Positions 7,370-15,163 of a stretch of DNA of 64,000 nt are shown piece after piece. Origin of the DNA: Lachnospira sp. (GTDB taxonomy: Bacteria; Bacillota; Clostridia; Lachnospirales; Lachnospiraceae); NCBI GenBank assembly GCA_015057605.1, contig SVDX01000001.1, forward strand, positions 62,001 through 126,000, read 5' to 3'. The notes beneath the pieces were generated by a model. That model was not told the DNA's origin, made no database searches, and was given only the letters and a program-made list of their open reading frames with translations. Position 1 is the first letter of the stretch; every line of letters starts with the position of its first letter. Both the position numbers and the translations under genes were made by a program.

Positions 7370-8221
7370 ATGTTATTAAAATTGGAAAATGTAAGAAAAC
7401 AATATGATACATTTTGCCTTGATTGCTCTATTGAGGTGAAAAAAGGACAGGTAACAGGACTTGTAGGAAGTAATGGTGCTGGTAAAAGTACTACATTTAA
7501 GTCAGTGTTAGGACTTGTATTTCCAGATGGAGGCAATATAGAAATGTTTGGAAAAAAGCTTTGCGATATTACTAATGAAGACAAAGAAAGTCTTGGTGTA
7601 GTTATGTCTGAAGCAAATATTTGCGATTTATTTACTGCAAAGGATTTAATATCGATTATGAAAGCGATGTATAAGCAGTTTTCAAAAGAGGATTATATTG
7701 AAAAATGCGACAGATACGCAATACCTCTTAATAAGCCTATTAAGGAATTTTCAACAGGTATGAAGGCCAAATTAAAGCTTATATTGGCGCTTTCTCATAA
7801 TGCAAAGTTGCTTATCTTAGATGAGCCTACAGCAGGCCTTGATGTTATTATGAGAAATGAACTTTTAGATATGCTTCGCGATTATATGGAAGAAGAGGAA
7901 CGCGGAATTCTTATAAGCTCACATATTGCAACAGATTTAGAAGGCCTTTGTGATGACATTTATATGATTGCTGACGGCAAGATTATTGTACATGAGGAGA
8001 CTGATGTGCTTCTTTCTGAATACGGCGTTTTAAAGCTTGATAAAGAGCAATATGAAGCTATAGATAAGCAATATATCATCTCTACTAAGGAAGAGAAATA
8101 TGGTTATCTCTGTCTTACAAATGAAAAAGCGTTTTATCAGGAAAATTATCCTAATATTGCTATTGAAAAGGGCAATATTGATGACTTAATTATAATGATG
8201 GCAAATGGAGGTAAGAATTAA
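7370..8221 (+). CDS. ABC transporter ATP-binding protein (YtrB-like)
   Basis: The 283-residue ATPase has Walker A GSNGAGKST, a weakly conserved signature FSTGMKAKLKL, Walker B LLILDEPTAGLD and an H-loop SSHI. It energises the permease encoded next. GGAGG at 7358-7362 places the start at 7370 (MLLKLENVRK) rather than at an in-frame ATG at 7349. The C-terminal 80 residues past the H-loop are a variable accessory region. Substrate is unknown; YtrA-controlled systems are often linked to cell-envelope or antibiotic stress, which is only suggestive here. Confidence 0.93.
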   Translation: MLLKLENVRKQYDTFCLDCSIEVKKGQVTGLVGSNGAGKSTTFKSVLGLVFPDGGNIEMFGKKLCDITNEDKESLGVVMSEANICDLFTAKDLISIMKAMYKQFSKEDYIEKCDRYAIPLNKPIKEFSTGMKAKLKLILALSHNAKLLILDEPTAGLDVIMRNELLDMLRDYMEEEERGILISSHIATDLEGLCDDIYMIADGKIIVHEETDVLLSEYGVLKLDKEQYEAIDKQYIISTKEEKYGYLCLTNEKAFYQENYPNIAIEKGNIDDLIIMMANGGKN

Positions 8222-8222
8222 T

Positions 8223-8885
8223 ATGAAAGGTTTACTTATAAAGGATTTACAGTTGATTTTAAAGCAGAAAAAGTTTTTTGTTGTAGCCATAGCTTTAGCA
8301 GCGATGTTTGCATTTACATCAAAGGATGTTACCTTTGGCGCGACATATATTATTATTTTACTTGCGATGTTAGTGCTTACAACATTTAGTTATGATGAGT
8401 TTAACGGCGGAATGACATTTATACTAAGTCTGCCTGCAAGCAGAAAGACCTACGTTAAGGAAAAATATGTATTTACTTTAATTGATCTTGTTGCGGCAGC
8501 AGTAATATCATTGGCGATATGCAGCTTGTTTACAGTTATACAGGGCGATAAGATAGATATCCCACATTTGATGGAAAATATTTTAGCTACGACGGTAGGT
8601 ATGGGCGTTGTGCTTTGCATAACAATTCCATTAGAATTAAAATATGGCGTTGAAAAGGGCCGTATAGCGATGTTTGCAGCAGTGGCGGTTATCGTTTTAA
8701 TCGGAATGGGTGGATATAAGCTTTTGACCAGTGTTTTAAATGTGGATTTAAGTAAAATTGCAAATGATGTTGCGACAAAGCTTACGGATGTAGGTATGTA
8801 TGTGGCTATTATTGCAGTTATGCTCGTGCTACTTTTAATTTCGTATGTTGCTTCTAACGCGGTTATGAAGAAGAAGGAATTTTAA
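8223..8885 (+). CDS. ABC-2 type permease, YtrA-linked transporter
   Basis: This protein of about 220 residues has six hydrophobic segments (for example FVVAIALAAMFAF, TYIIILLAMLVLTTF, IAMFAAVAVIVLIGMG, VAIIAVMLVLLLISYV). It begins MKGLLIKDLQLILKQKK, a start common among ABC-2 permeases. GGAGGTAA overlaps the end of the ATPase gene, giving a start at 8223 only 1 bp after its stop, so the two are translationally coupled. It would form the membrane channel with the preceding ATPase. No terminator is obvious before pyrF. Confidence 0.87.
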   Translation: MKGLLIKDLQLILKQKKFFVVAIALAAMFAFTSKDVTFGATYIIILLAMLVLTTFSYDEFNGGMTFILSLPASRKTYVKEKYVFTLIDLVAAAVISLAICSLFTVIQGDKIDIPHLMENILATTVGMGVVLCITIPLELKYGVEKGRIAMFAAVAVIVLIGMGGYKLLTSVLNVDLSKIANDVATKLTDVGMYVAIIAVMLVLLLISYVASNAVMKKKEF

Positions 8886-8891
8886 AAACAT

Positions 8892-8920
8892 TTCCCAAAA
8901 TGAGAGATATATGGTATAAT
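8892..8920 (+). promoter_or_regulatory. promoter of pyrF
   Basis: TTCCCA, 17-bp spacer, TATAAT (8915-8920) with an extended -10 TGG just upstream. Confidence 0.6.
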
Positions 8921-8948
8921 ATATAATCAACTCATAGGAGGAAGAACA

Positions 8949-9647
8949 ATGAAAAGAGACGTAATTATTGCATGTGACTTTAATTCAAAGGAAGAGCTTT
9001 TAAATTTCCTTTCAAAATTTGGTGATGAAAGCATTTACCTTAAGGTAGGAATGGAGCTTTTCTATGCAGAAGGTCCAGAAATTATTAAAGAGATTAAGGC
9101 AAAAGGACACAAGATTTTCCTTGATTTAAAGCTTCATGATATCCCTAATACAGTTAAGAAGGCTATGAATGTGCTTTCAAAGCTTGACGTTGACATGGTA
9201 AATGTTCATGCGTCAGGAACAGTGGCAATGATGGAGGCAGCCTTAGAAGGTCTTACAAGAGAAGATGGAACAAGACCACTTATTATTGCAGTAACACAGC
9301 TTACTTCAACAAGTGAAGAGAGAATGAGAGATGATTTACTTATCGAAAAACCTCTTGATGAAGTAGTTTTGCATTATGCTAAGAATACTAAGAAGGCGGG
9401 ACTTGACGGTATCGTATGCTCGGCACACGAGGCTAAGAAGATTCATGATAACTGTGGAGAGGATTTCCTTACAATTACACCAGGTATCAGATTTGCAGAT
9501 GGCAATGTAGGTGACCAGGTACGTGTTATGACACCGGCACAGGCTAAGATAGAAGGCTCTAACTACATAGTAGTAGGTCGTCCTATTACTCAGGCAGAGG
9601 ACCCATTAGCTGCTTACCTTAGATGTAAGAAAGAATTTTGCGAATAG
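8949..9647 (+). CDS. pyrF: orotidine 5'-phosphate decarboxylase
   Basis: The enzyme decarboxylates OMP to UMP, the last step of de novo pyrimidine synthesis. The 232-residue length fits the type 1 TIM-barrel family. The catalytic Lys-Asp array is visible in [13 protein letters not shown], and the C-terminal phosphate-binding GRPI and TPGIRF are present. The site AGGAGG lies 8 nt before the ATG. It stands alone here, separate from other pyr genes, with its own promoter and a terminator immediately after it. Confidence 0.97.
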   Translation: MKRDVIIACDFNSKEELLNFLSKFGDESIYLKVGMELFYAEGPEIIKEIKAKGHKIFLDLKLHDIPNTVKKAMNVLSKLDVDMVNVHASGTVAMMEAALEGLTREDGTRPLIIAVTQLTSTSEERMRDDLLIEKPLDEVVLHYAKNTKKAGLDGIVCSAHEAKKIHDNCGEDFLTITPGIRFADGNVGDQVRVMTPAQAKIEGSNYIVVGRPITQAEDPLAAYLRCKKEFCE

Positions 9648-9660
9648 AAGATAGAAGAAC

Positions 9661-9695
9661 AACGCTGTAGGCATTTTTGTCTACAGCGTTTTATT
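9661..9695 (+). terminator. bidirectional terminator between pyrF and the ferredoxin gene
   Basis: AACGCTGTAG (9661-9670) pairs perfectly with CTACAGCGTT (9681-9690), with T-rich flanks on both sides. Confidence 0.9.
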
Positions 9696-9697
9696 GA

Positions 9698-10291
9698 TTA
9701 TTCTAATATTTTCCCTTCAATCGATATGGTTGCAATTTTTAGCGGAATTGATTTACCGCTATTTTGTAAAGCACGCTTAATGGCATTTTCAATGCCACCA
9801 CAGCAAGGAACTTCCATTCTTGTAACAGTTATGCCCTTGATGTTATTGTTAGCAATTATTGCGCTGAGTTTTTCAGCATAATCAATTGAATCAAGCTTTG
9901 GACATCCGATTAAAGTGATGTGATTTTTAATAAATTCATTATGGAAACTTGCATATGCATAGGCTGTACAATCTGCTGCAATTAATAAATTCGCATTATC
10001 AAAATATGGTGCATTTATAGGCACTAATTTGATTTGAATAGGCCATGATTTAAGCGTTCTTTTAGACGCAAGCACTGCAGCCTCATCATAGGCAGGAGCC
10101 TCTCTTTCTTCAAATGTGATAGCACCTGTAGGACAGGCTGGAAGACAATCACCTAAACCGTCACAATAATTTTCTTTTGTAAGCTTAGCCTTACCATTTA
10201 TCATTTCAATAGCACCCTCATGACAAGCTGTGGCGCAAGCAGCACATCCATTACATTTATCCTCATTGATTTTAATAATTCTTCTAATCAT
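9698..10291 (-). CDS. 4Fe-4S dicluster ferredoxin-domain protein
   Basis: The 197-residue protein has a first cluster motif CNGCAACATACHEGAI (residues 12-27) and a second CDGLGDCLPACPTGAI in the spacing peculiar to this family. A 120-residue alpha/beta domain follows with further Cys residues (LIGCPKL; VPCCGG). It is probably a cytosolic electron carrier or sensor. The start at 10291 follows AAAGGAGGAAGG; a longer reading to 10354 lacks support. It is divergent from a Crp/Fnr-type regulator, a pairing typical of redox or nitrosative-stress modules in anaerobes. The partner enzyme is not in the window. Confidence 0.88.
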   Translation of the reverse strand: MIRRIIKINEDKCNGCAACATACHEGAIEMINGKAKLTKENYCDGLGDCLPACPTGAITFEEREAPAYDEAAVLASKRTLKSWPIQIKLVPINAPYFDNANLLIAADCTAYAYASFHNEFIKNHITLIGCPKLDSIDYAEKLSAIIANNNIKGITVTRMEVPCCGGIENAIKRALQNSGKSIPLKIATISIEGKILE

Positions 10292-10297
10292 TTCCTT

Positions 10298-10337
10298 CCT
10301 CCTTTTCTGAGCATAAATGACTTGCGCAAGCAAGTTA
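10298..10337 (-). repeat. repeat copy A (5' leader of the ferredoxin gene)
   Basis: The module TCCTCCTTTNCTGAGCAT followed by AAATGACTTGCG, NNAGCAAGTTAT is shared with 10451-10492. It contains a small hairpin (ACTTGC/GCAAGT) and, on the minus strand, the ferredoxin ribosome binding site. Confidence 0.75.
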
Positions 10338-10450
10338 TTTGCGAAGAACCGCACGAGAAAGTCCAGAGGATTTCTCGTGACGGATGAATAAATTTGCGAA
10401 GCAAATTTCTAAATGACGTTGCCGGCTTATCAAAGCGGCAAAGTCATATG
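10338..10450 (-). other. hairpin-rich leader between two repeat copies
   Basis: Several stems can form: CGAGAAA/TTTCTCG (10353-10377), AAATTTGC/GCAAATTT (10390-10409) and TTGCCG/CGGCAA (10419-10441). On the minus strand a GGAGG in copy B precedes a 5-codon reading frame (Met-Thr-Leu-Pro-Leu-stop) ending near 10433. Its function is unknown; a leader with a mini-ORF, or remnants of a duplicated gene start, are both possible. Confidence 0.5.
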
Positions 10451-10492
10451 TCCTCCTTTACTGAGCATAAATGACTTGCGATAGCAAGTTAT
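10451..10492 (-). repeat. repeat copy B
   Basis: Second copy of the module at 10298-10337, differing at a few positions. It ends close to a TTGACT/TACGAT promoter for the regulator on the plus strand (10496-10524, 17-bp spacer). Confidence 0.75.
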
Positions 10493-10539
10493 ATGTTGAC
10501 TTTGCACCCTGATTATATTACGATTAAAAAAATAAAACT

Positions 10540-10553
10540 GTTGTTTTTACAAC
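10540..10553. promoter_or_regulatory. candidate Crp/Fnr-type operator
   Basis: GTTGTTTTTACAAC is a perfect 5-bp inverted repeat with a 4-bp centre directly upstream of the Crp/Fnr-type gene, suited to autoregulation or control of the divergent ferredoxin gene. Confidence 0.5.
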
Positions 10554-10569
10554 GAAAATGGAGAATAAT

Positions 10570-11229
10570 ATGAAACAATATATACCAATCCTAAAGAAGA
10601 CGAGCTTATTTGTAGGAATATTTGATGAAGAAATAGAAGCAATGCTTAGCTGTCTACAAGCAAAGATTCACACCTACAAAAAAGGCGAATATATTTATAG
10701 ACAAGGTGAACATATCGAGAATATTAGTATTTTATTAGAAGGCAAGCTTTGCATTCAAAATGATGATTATTGGGGCAATTGCAGCATAATTAATGTATTA
10801 AATGTGGGCGAAATGTTTGGAGAAGCTTATGTAACTTTGGATAGTGATGCTATTGCAAATGATGTCGTTGCAACCACAGATTCTACGGTTATATTTTTAA
10901 ATGTAAATAAGATACTGACCGTTTGCTCGTCAGCCTGTAGATTTCATACAATGCTTATTAAAAATTTATTTTACGCTATCTCTATGAAAAATAGGGCATT
11001 AGTGCAACGAATAGGACATTTGTCAAGGCGTTCTACAAGAGAAAAACTACTATCCTATCTTTCGGATGAAGCAAGGCGCAATAACAGCGCAAGCTTTGAG
11101 ATTCCATTTAATCGTCAGCAGTTAGCAGATTTTTTATTTGTTGATAGAAGTGCTATGTCCAATGAGCTGTGTAAAATGAGGGACGAGGGGCTGTTGATGT
11201 TTGAGAAAAATAGATTCAAATTATTATAA
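10570..11229 (+). CDS. Crp/Fnr-family transcriptional regulator
   Basis: Residues 10-125 form a cyclic-nucleotide-binding-like beta barrel (YKKGEYIYRQGEHIENISIL; VGEMFGEAYV). Residues 145-219 form a Crp-type winged HTH (FNRQQLADFLFVDRSAMSNE). There is no N-terminal FNR cysteine cluster, so an O2-sensing Fe-S centre is not expected; the effector is unknown. The start at 10570 follows GGAGA by 6 nt; an ATG at 10558 is in frame. Members with this layout often control hydroxylamine reductase and ferredoxin genes in anaerobes, consistent with the divergent ferredoxin gene. Confidence 0.92.
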   Translation: MKQYIPILKKTSLFVGIFDEEIEAMLSCLQAKIHTYKKGEYIYRQGEHIENISILLEGKLCIQNDDYWGNCSIINVLNVGEMFGEAYVTLDSDAIANDVVATTDSTVIFLNVNKILTVCSSACRFHTMLIKNLFYAISMKNRALVQRIGHLSRRSTREKLLSYLSDEARRNNSASFEIPFNRQQLADFLFVDRSAMSNELCKMRDEGLLMFEKNRFKLL

Positions 11230-11286
11230 AAACGACATAAAGAATACACATCAAATATATATACTTAAGCTGTAAGGAGTGAGTGG

Positions 11287-11955
11287 ATGAGATACAAAGT
11301 GTTGTTAGTTGAAGATGAAAGAAGTCTTAGAGACATTGTGAGTAAATACCTAAGTAATAATGGATTTGCAGTTGATATGGCAGGTAACGGTGATGAAGCC
11401 ATAGAAAAGGTTGATAAAAATATTTATGACATCATTATTTTGGACATAATGATGCCAGGAAAAAGTGGCATAGAGGTATGTAAATACATACGTACAAAAT
11501 ATGATGTGCCGGTTATTTTTCTTACTGCCCTTGACAAGGAGCAGGATATAATTGATGGCTATGAGGTTGGCGCGGATGAATATCTTACAAAGCCAGTTAC
11601 TATGCCTATTTTAAAGGCTAAAATAAATGCGCTTATCAATCGCTACCATGGACTAATGGTTAAAAATGGAATTATAAAGCTTGATAATATTATTATTGAA
11701 CCAGCAAGAAGAAGAGTAAGTATTGATGGTAAGGCATTGCCTCTTGCACCAAAGGAATATGACCTACTAATATATTTTATGGAAAATAAAAATCAGGTGC
11801 TTACAAGGGACCAGATACTTAATGCCGTATGGGGCTTTGAATATGATGGTTATGACAGAGCAGTAGATACTCACATTAAAAAATTAAGAGTAGCACTTGG
11901 GGATTCTAAACATCACATAACAACCATTATAAAGAAAGGATATATGTGGGAATAG
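11287..11955 (+). CDS. OmpR/PhoB-family response regulator
   Basis: The receiver domain (residues 3-115) has the acidic pair Glu-Asp near residues 9-10, phospho-acceptor Asp53 in IIILDIMMPG and the conserved Lys in YLTKPVT. The winged-helix DNA-binding domain (130-222) carries LAPKEYDLLIYFMEN and RAVDTHIKKLR. It should be phosphorylated by the sensor kinase encoded 1 bp downstream. The ribosome binding site AAGGAGTG precedes the ATG. The overall layout resembles pairs that sense envelope stress, but the target genes are not evident here. Confidence 0.95.
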   Translation: MRYKVLLVEDERSLRDIVSKYLSNNGFAVDMAGNGDEAIEKVDKNIYDIIILDIMMPGKSGIEVCKYIRTKYDVPVIFLTALDKEQDIIDGYEVGADEYLTKPVTMPILKAKINALINRYHGLMVKNGIIKLDNIIIEPARRRVSIDGKALPLAPKEYDLLIYFMENKNQVLTRDQILNAVWGFEYDGYDRAVDTHIKKLRVALGDSKHHITTIIKKGYMWE

Positions 11956-11956
11956 T

Positions 11957-13570
11957 ATGAAAAAACAATATTTTAAGTTAAAATTAAAGCTTACGGCTTT
12001 GATAATTGTAATTTTATTAGTAGGATGCGGTATACTGACATATCAAAGAGCAGCATATATTATGGTGGATTATGAACAAAGGATATATGAACAAGAAGAT
12101 TTAGCTTTACCATTAAGATTTAATAATGCAATGAACGAAAAGAATTTTTTGCACCAGATATATGATGTATACTCTAATGTCGGAACAATTGATGATGATA
12201 TTGGTTTTTATAGTATGGTAAAGGATTCTGATAGAAATACTATAGCAGAAACACAGTCATTTATAATTGTGTACAATGAAAATCAGGATGATAAACGTAT
12301 AATTTTATTAGGAAGAGATTTTACACTTGAAAATAAATCTGAGTATATAGAATTTATGTTAGGATGCGACAAAATGGATATATCAGGTACTTGTGATGAT
12401 TTATTTATATATCCTGAAAAAATTGTTTGGTATAGCTCAAATGTAGGTGAAGAAAAAGAACATACTATAACGATGTCAAAAAATAATGCAAACAATGGTA
12501 CAATGAGTTTTGAGGAATGGATAGGAAATACAAGGTACACTCAAGGTAGTGAGGATGATACATATTATCCTATTATTGTGTGTGAGCCAGGCTATAGTAT
12601 TTATAGCGATTATAATAAACAAAAAAAGCTACAGCATGAAGCAAAAGAAATATGTGAAGAGATTTATGAGGGTTATAGGAATGGTAATACATTGGATAAT
12701 CAAAGTAAACAAGGGATTTTTACCACATATATAGCAAAAACAGGCTATCTAAATAAGAATTACGCAATACCTTCTGTATATGTCTATCATCCGATAAAAA
12801 TAGCTATGTATGAACTGATTTTAGTATATATAATAATTGGTATTGTAGGCTTAATTAGCATAGCATTTGCAAATATCACCATTGACAAGAATTATAAAAA
12901 ACAATATTTATATGAACTCAACCGTCGTCGTCTAACATCAGGCATAGCGCATGAATTAAAGACTCCTGTAGCTATAATAAGAGGCTATGTTGAAAATTGG
13001 GAGCAGTATGATGAAAATGAAAGAAATGAATACAGTAAGATACTTATAAAAGAAACTGACCATATGAGCAAATTAGTGGGTGATTTTTTAGAGTTATCAA
13101 GGCTTGAGGCTAAGGCTAAAAAGCTGAATTTAGAAAGTGTTGATTTGTATTCATTGACTAACAGTGTGCTAAATAAAATGAAAGCGGATGTAAGCATAGA
13201 AACTGACGGTTTAGAAGAATATTTGGTACAGGCAGATTTAGAAATGATAAGAACGGCAATATCTAATCTTGTTTCAAATTCAATTAAATATTCCGATAAA
13301 ATGATAGAGCTTAAGCTTAGCGAAAATAACGGAAAAATTAAATTTTTAATTGCAAATGACGGAGCAACAATAGATGGGGAGAATATGGGAAATGTATGGG
13401 ATGAATTTTACAAAGGTAATAAGAATGATTATAATCGATTTGGAAGTGATGGTTTAGGACTTGCGATTACAAAGAACATATTTATTTTGCATAAGGCACA
13501 GTATGGCTGTACAAGCAAGAACGGCAGAACTGAATTTTGGTTTGAGTTAAAGAAAGATAAAGAAGAATAG
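11957..13570 (+). CDS. membrane sensor histidine kinase
   Basis: The 537-residue kinase has a first membrane helix (residues 12-30), an extracytoplasmic domain of about 250 residues with no recognised fold, and a second helix (280-303). HisKA follows with His332 in SGIAHELKTPVAIIRGY and a HATPase domain with N-box NLVSNSIKYSD and G-box GLGLAITKN. There is no HAMP domain between helix and HisKA. It starts 1 bp after the response regulator stop, so the pair is translationally coupled. The stimulus is unknown. Confidence 0.94.
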   Translation: MKKQYFKLKLKLTALIIVILLVGCGILTYQRAAYIMVDYEQRIYEQEDLALPLRFNNAMNEKNFLHQIYDVYSNVGTIDDDIGFYSMVKDSDRNTIAETQSFIIVYNENQDDKRIILLGRDFTLENKSEYIEFMLGCDKMDISGTCDDLFIYPEKIVWYSSNVGEEKEHTITMSKNNANNGTMSFEEWIGNTRYTQGSEDDTYYPIIVCEPGYSIYSDYNKQKKLQHEAKEICEEIYEGYRNGNTLDNQSKQGIFTTYIAKTGYLNKNYAIPSVYVYHPIKIAMYELILVYIIIGIVGLISIAFANITIDKNYKKQYLYELNRRRLTSGIAHELKTPVAIIRGYVENWEQYDENERNEYSKILIKETDHMSKLVGDFLELSRLEAKAKKLNLESVDLYSLTNSVLNKMKADVSIETDGLEEYLVQADLEMIRTAISNLVSNSIKYSDKMIELKLSENNGKIKFLIANDGATIDGENMGNVWDEFYKGNKNDYNRFGSDGLGLAITKNIFILHKAQYGCTSKNGRTEFWFELKKDKEE

Positions 13571-13627
13571 TTTAAAAAATGTTGTTATATAATAGCATAA
13601 AGTAATAATAATTCAAGGGGCAACAAA

Positions 13628-14083
13628 ATGAACAACAAGCATATTGAAGCTATTTACAAAAAGGTTCCCTCGGCAATCGCCTTTATAAAGGGAAATGAGG
13701 ATAATCCTAAACTTAATGGCGTTGCAAAATTTTATGATATTGATGGTAAGGAATTACTGGTAAGTATTGAAGTAAGTGGGTTACCACAGACAGATACGGG
13801 ATTTTTCGGCTTACACATACATGAAGTAGGTGATTGCGCTCAACCATTTGACAAGACTGGCAATCATTATAATCCTGATAATGTTAGTCATCCAAATCAT
13901 GCAGGAGATATGCCACCTTTATTTGCTGATAAAGGCTATGCATGGACGACATTTTTAGATGAGAGATTAAATATAGAGCAAATAAGAGGGAAATCTATTG
14001 TAATTCACGATATGGAAGATGATTTTAAGACACAGCCTTCTGGAAATGCAGGAATGAAAATAGGTTGTGGCGTAATTGTATAA
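13628..14083 (+). CDS. Cu/Zn superoxide dismutase-family protein, cytoplasmic
   Basis: The Cu,Zn-SOD fold signatures are all recognisable in 151 residues: HIH (63, 65), His80, His88, His91, Asp94 and His127, and the disulfide pair Cys70/Cys147. The active-site arginine near the C-terminus is Lys144 (GNAGMKIGCGVI). There is no signal peptide, so it would act in the cytosol, unlike most bacterial SodC proteins. TATAAT at 13588-13593 and AAGGGG before the ATG suggest a single-gene unit. Dismutase activity is plausible but not assured given the Arg-to-Lys change. Confidence 0.88.
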   Translation: MNNKHIEAIYKKVPSAIAFIKGNEDNPKLNGVAKFYDIDGKELLVSIEVSGLPQTDTGFFGLHIHEVGDCAQPFDKTGNHYNPDNVSHPNHAGDMPPLFADKGYAWTTFLDERLNIEQIRGKSIVIHDMEDDFKTQPSGNAGMKIGCGVIV

Positions 14084-14085
14084 AA

Positions 14086-14114
14086 AAACTACCTCACTTT
14101 GGGGTAGTTTTTTA
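14086..14114 (+). terminator. bidirectional terminator
   Basis: AAACTACC (14086-14093) pairs with GGTAGTTT (14103-14110), followed by T residues, between convergent genes. Confidence 0.88.
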
Positions 14115-14131
14115 ATAGCATATTTAAATTT

Positions 14132-15052
14132 TTATTTATTCGCCATATCGCAAAGCTCTTTAAGCATCTTTGGTAATTCTTCATCCATATTTTCATTGCT
14201 AAACTGGCAGGTACCAACAGCCTTGTGACCGCCACCGCCATATTTTAACATAAGGCTTCCTACGTTGATGTCAGAGGTTCTATTAAGTATGCTGTAGCCT
14301 ACAGCTGCTGAACAGCCTTGTCCGCCACGACCGCTTACTATCCATGCAGAAATATTTTGTTCTGGATATAAGCTATATATCATAAATCTGTTGCCTGTGT
14401 AGATTGGGTCTACGCCACGAAGATCAGATATGATAACGTTGCCTTCGATACGTGTATACTTCTTAACCATCTCTTTAAATTTCTCTGTCTGTTCGTTGTA
14501 TACTTCAATTCTTTCCTTAACATCGCTAAGGTTAAGAATCTCGTCAGTTGTCATTGTACGACAAGCATCCATAAGAACTTCCATTAATTGATAGTTAGAG
14601 ATTGTAAATTGTCTCCAACGTCCAAGACCTGTTCTTGGGTCCATTAAAAATCCGATTAAAATCCAACCCTTAGGATTAAGAATTTCATCTATTGTAAGGT
14701 TACCGGAATCAACCTTATCAACCGCTTCCATCATATCATCAAACTGTGGGAAACGTTCCTTTCCACCATAATATTCATAAATAATTCTTGCACAAGATGG
14801 AGTAATTCTACTCTCGCCCTTGTATTTGCCTGCAAGCTCATTTCTTTCGTGCTCACTTGAGTGATGGTCAAACCAAAGACCACAGCCAGGAACGTAAGGT
14901 ACGTTAGCAAGGCAGTCATTCTCATCAATTTCAACTAAACCATCTTGAAGATCCTTTGGATGAGCAAATTTCCAAGTGTCTATAATACCGGCCTCTTTTA
15001 AAAGTGCACCACATGCAAGACCGTCAAAGTCAGAACGTGTAACTAATCTCAT
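14132..15052 (-). CDS. DHH-family phosphoesterase
   Basis: This 306-residue protein has the DHH metal-binding motifs: RSDFDG (Asp8, Asp10), FDHHSSE (62-64), a third acidic motif DKVDSG and a C-terminal DHHA1-like glycine loop GGGGHKAVG that binds substrate phosphate. Such enzymes hydrolyse small phosphate substrates such as exopolyphosphate, nanoRNA or pAp; the exact substrate cannot be read from the sequence. GGGAGGA precedes the ATG. It is a single gene transcribed toward the SOD-like gene. Confidence 0.88.
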   Translation of the reverse strand: MRLVTRSDFDGLACGALLKEAGIIDTWKFAHPKDLQDGLVEIDENDCLANVPYVPGCGLWFDHHSSEHERNELAGKYKGESRITPSCARIIYEYYGGKERFPQFDDMMEAVDKVDSGNLTIDEILNPKGWILIGFLMDPRTGLGRWRQFTISNYQLMEVLMDACRTMTTDEILNLSDVKERIEVYNEQTEKFKEMVKKYTRIEGNVIISDLRGVDPIYTGNRFMIYSLYPEQNISAWIVSGRGGQGCSAAVGYSILNRTSDINVGSLMLKYGGGGHKAVGTCQFSNENMDEELPKMLKELCDMANK

Positions 15053-15102
15053 ATGTAAGTCCTCCCTAAATACAATATAGTATTATTATATACTAAATTG
15101 GT

Positions 15103-15130
15103 TTGATTTTCAAGTAAAGTATGATATACT
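15103..15130 (+). promoter_or_regulatory. promoter for the large membrane protein
   Basis: TTGATT (15103-15108), 16-bp spacer, TATACT (15125-15130). Confidence 0.5.
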
Positions 15131-15163
15131 AATTTACAGAAAATAATGAGAAGGGAAAGTACA

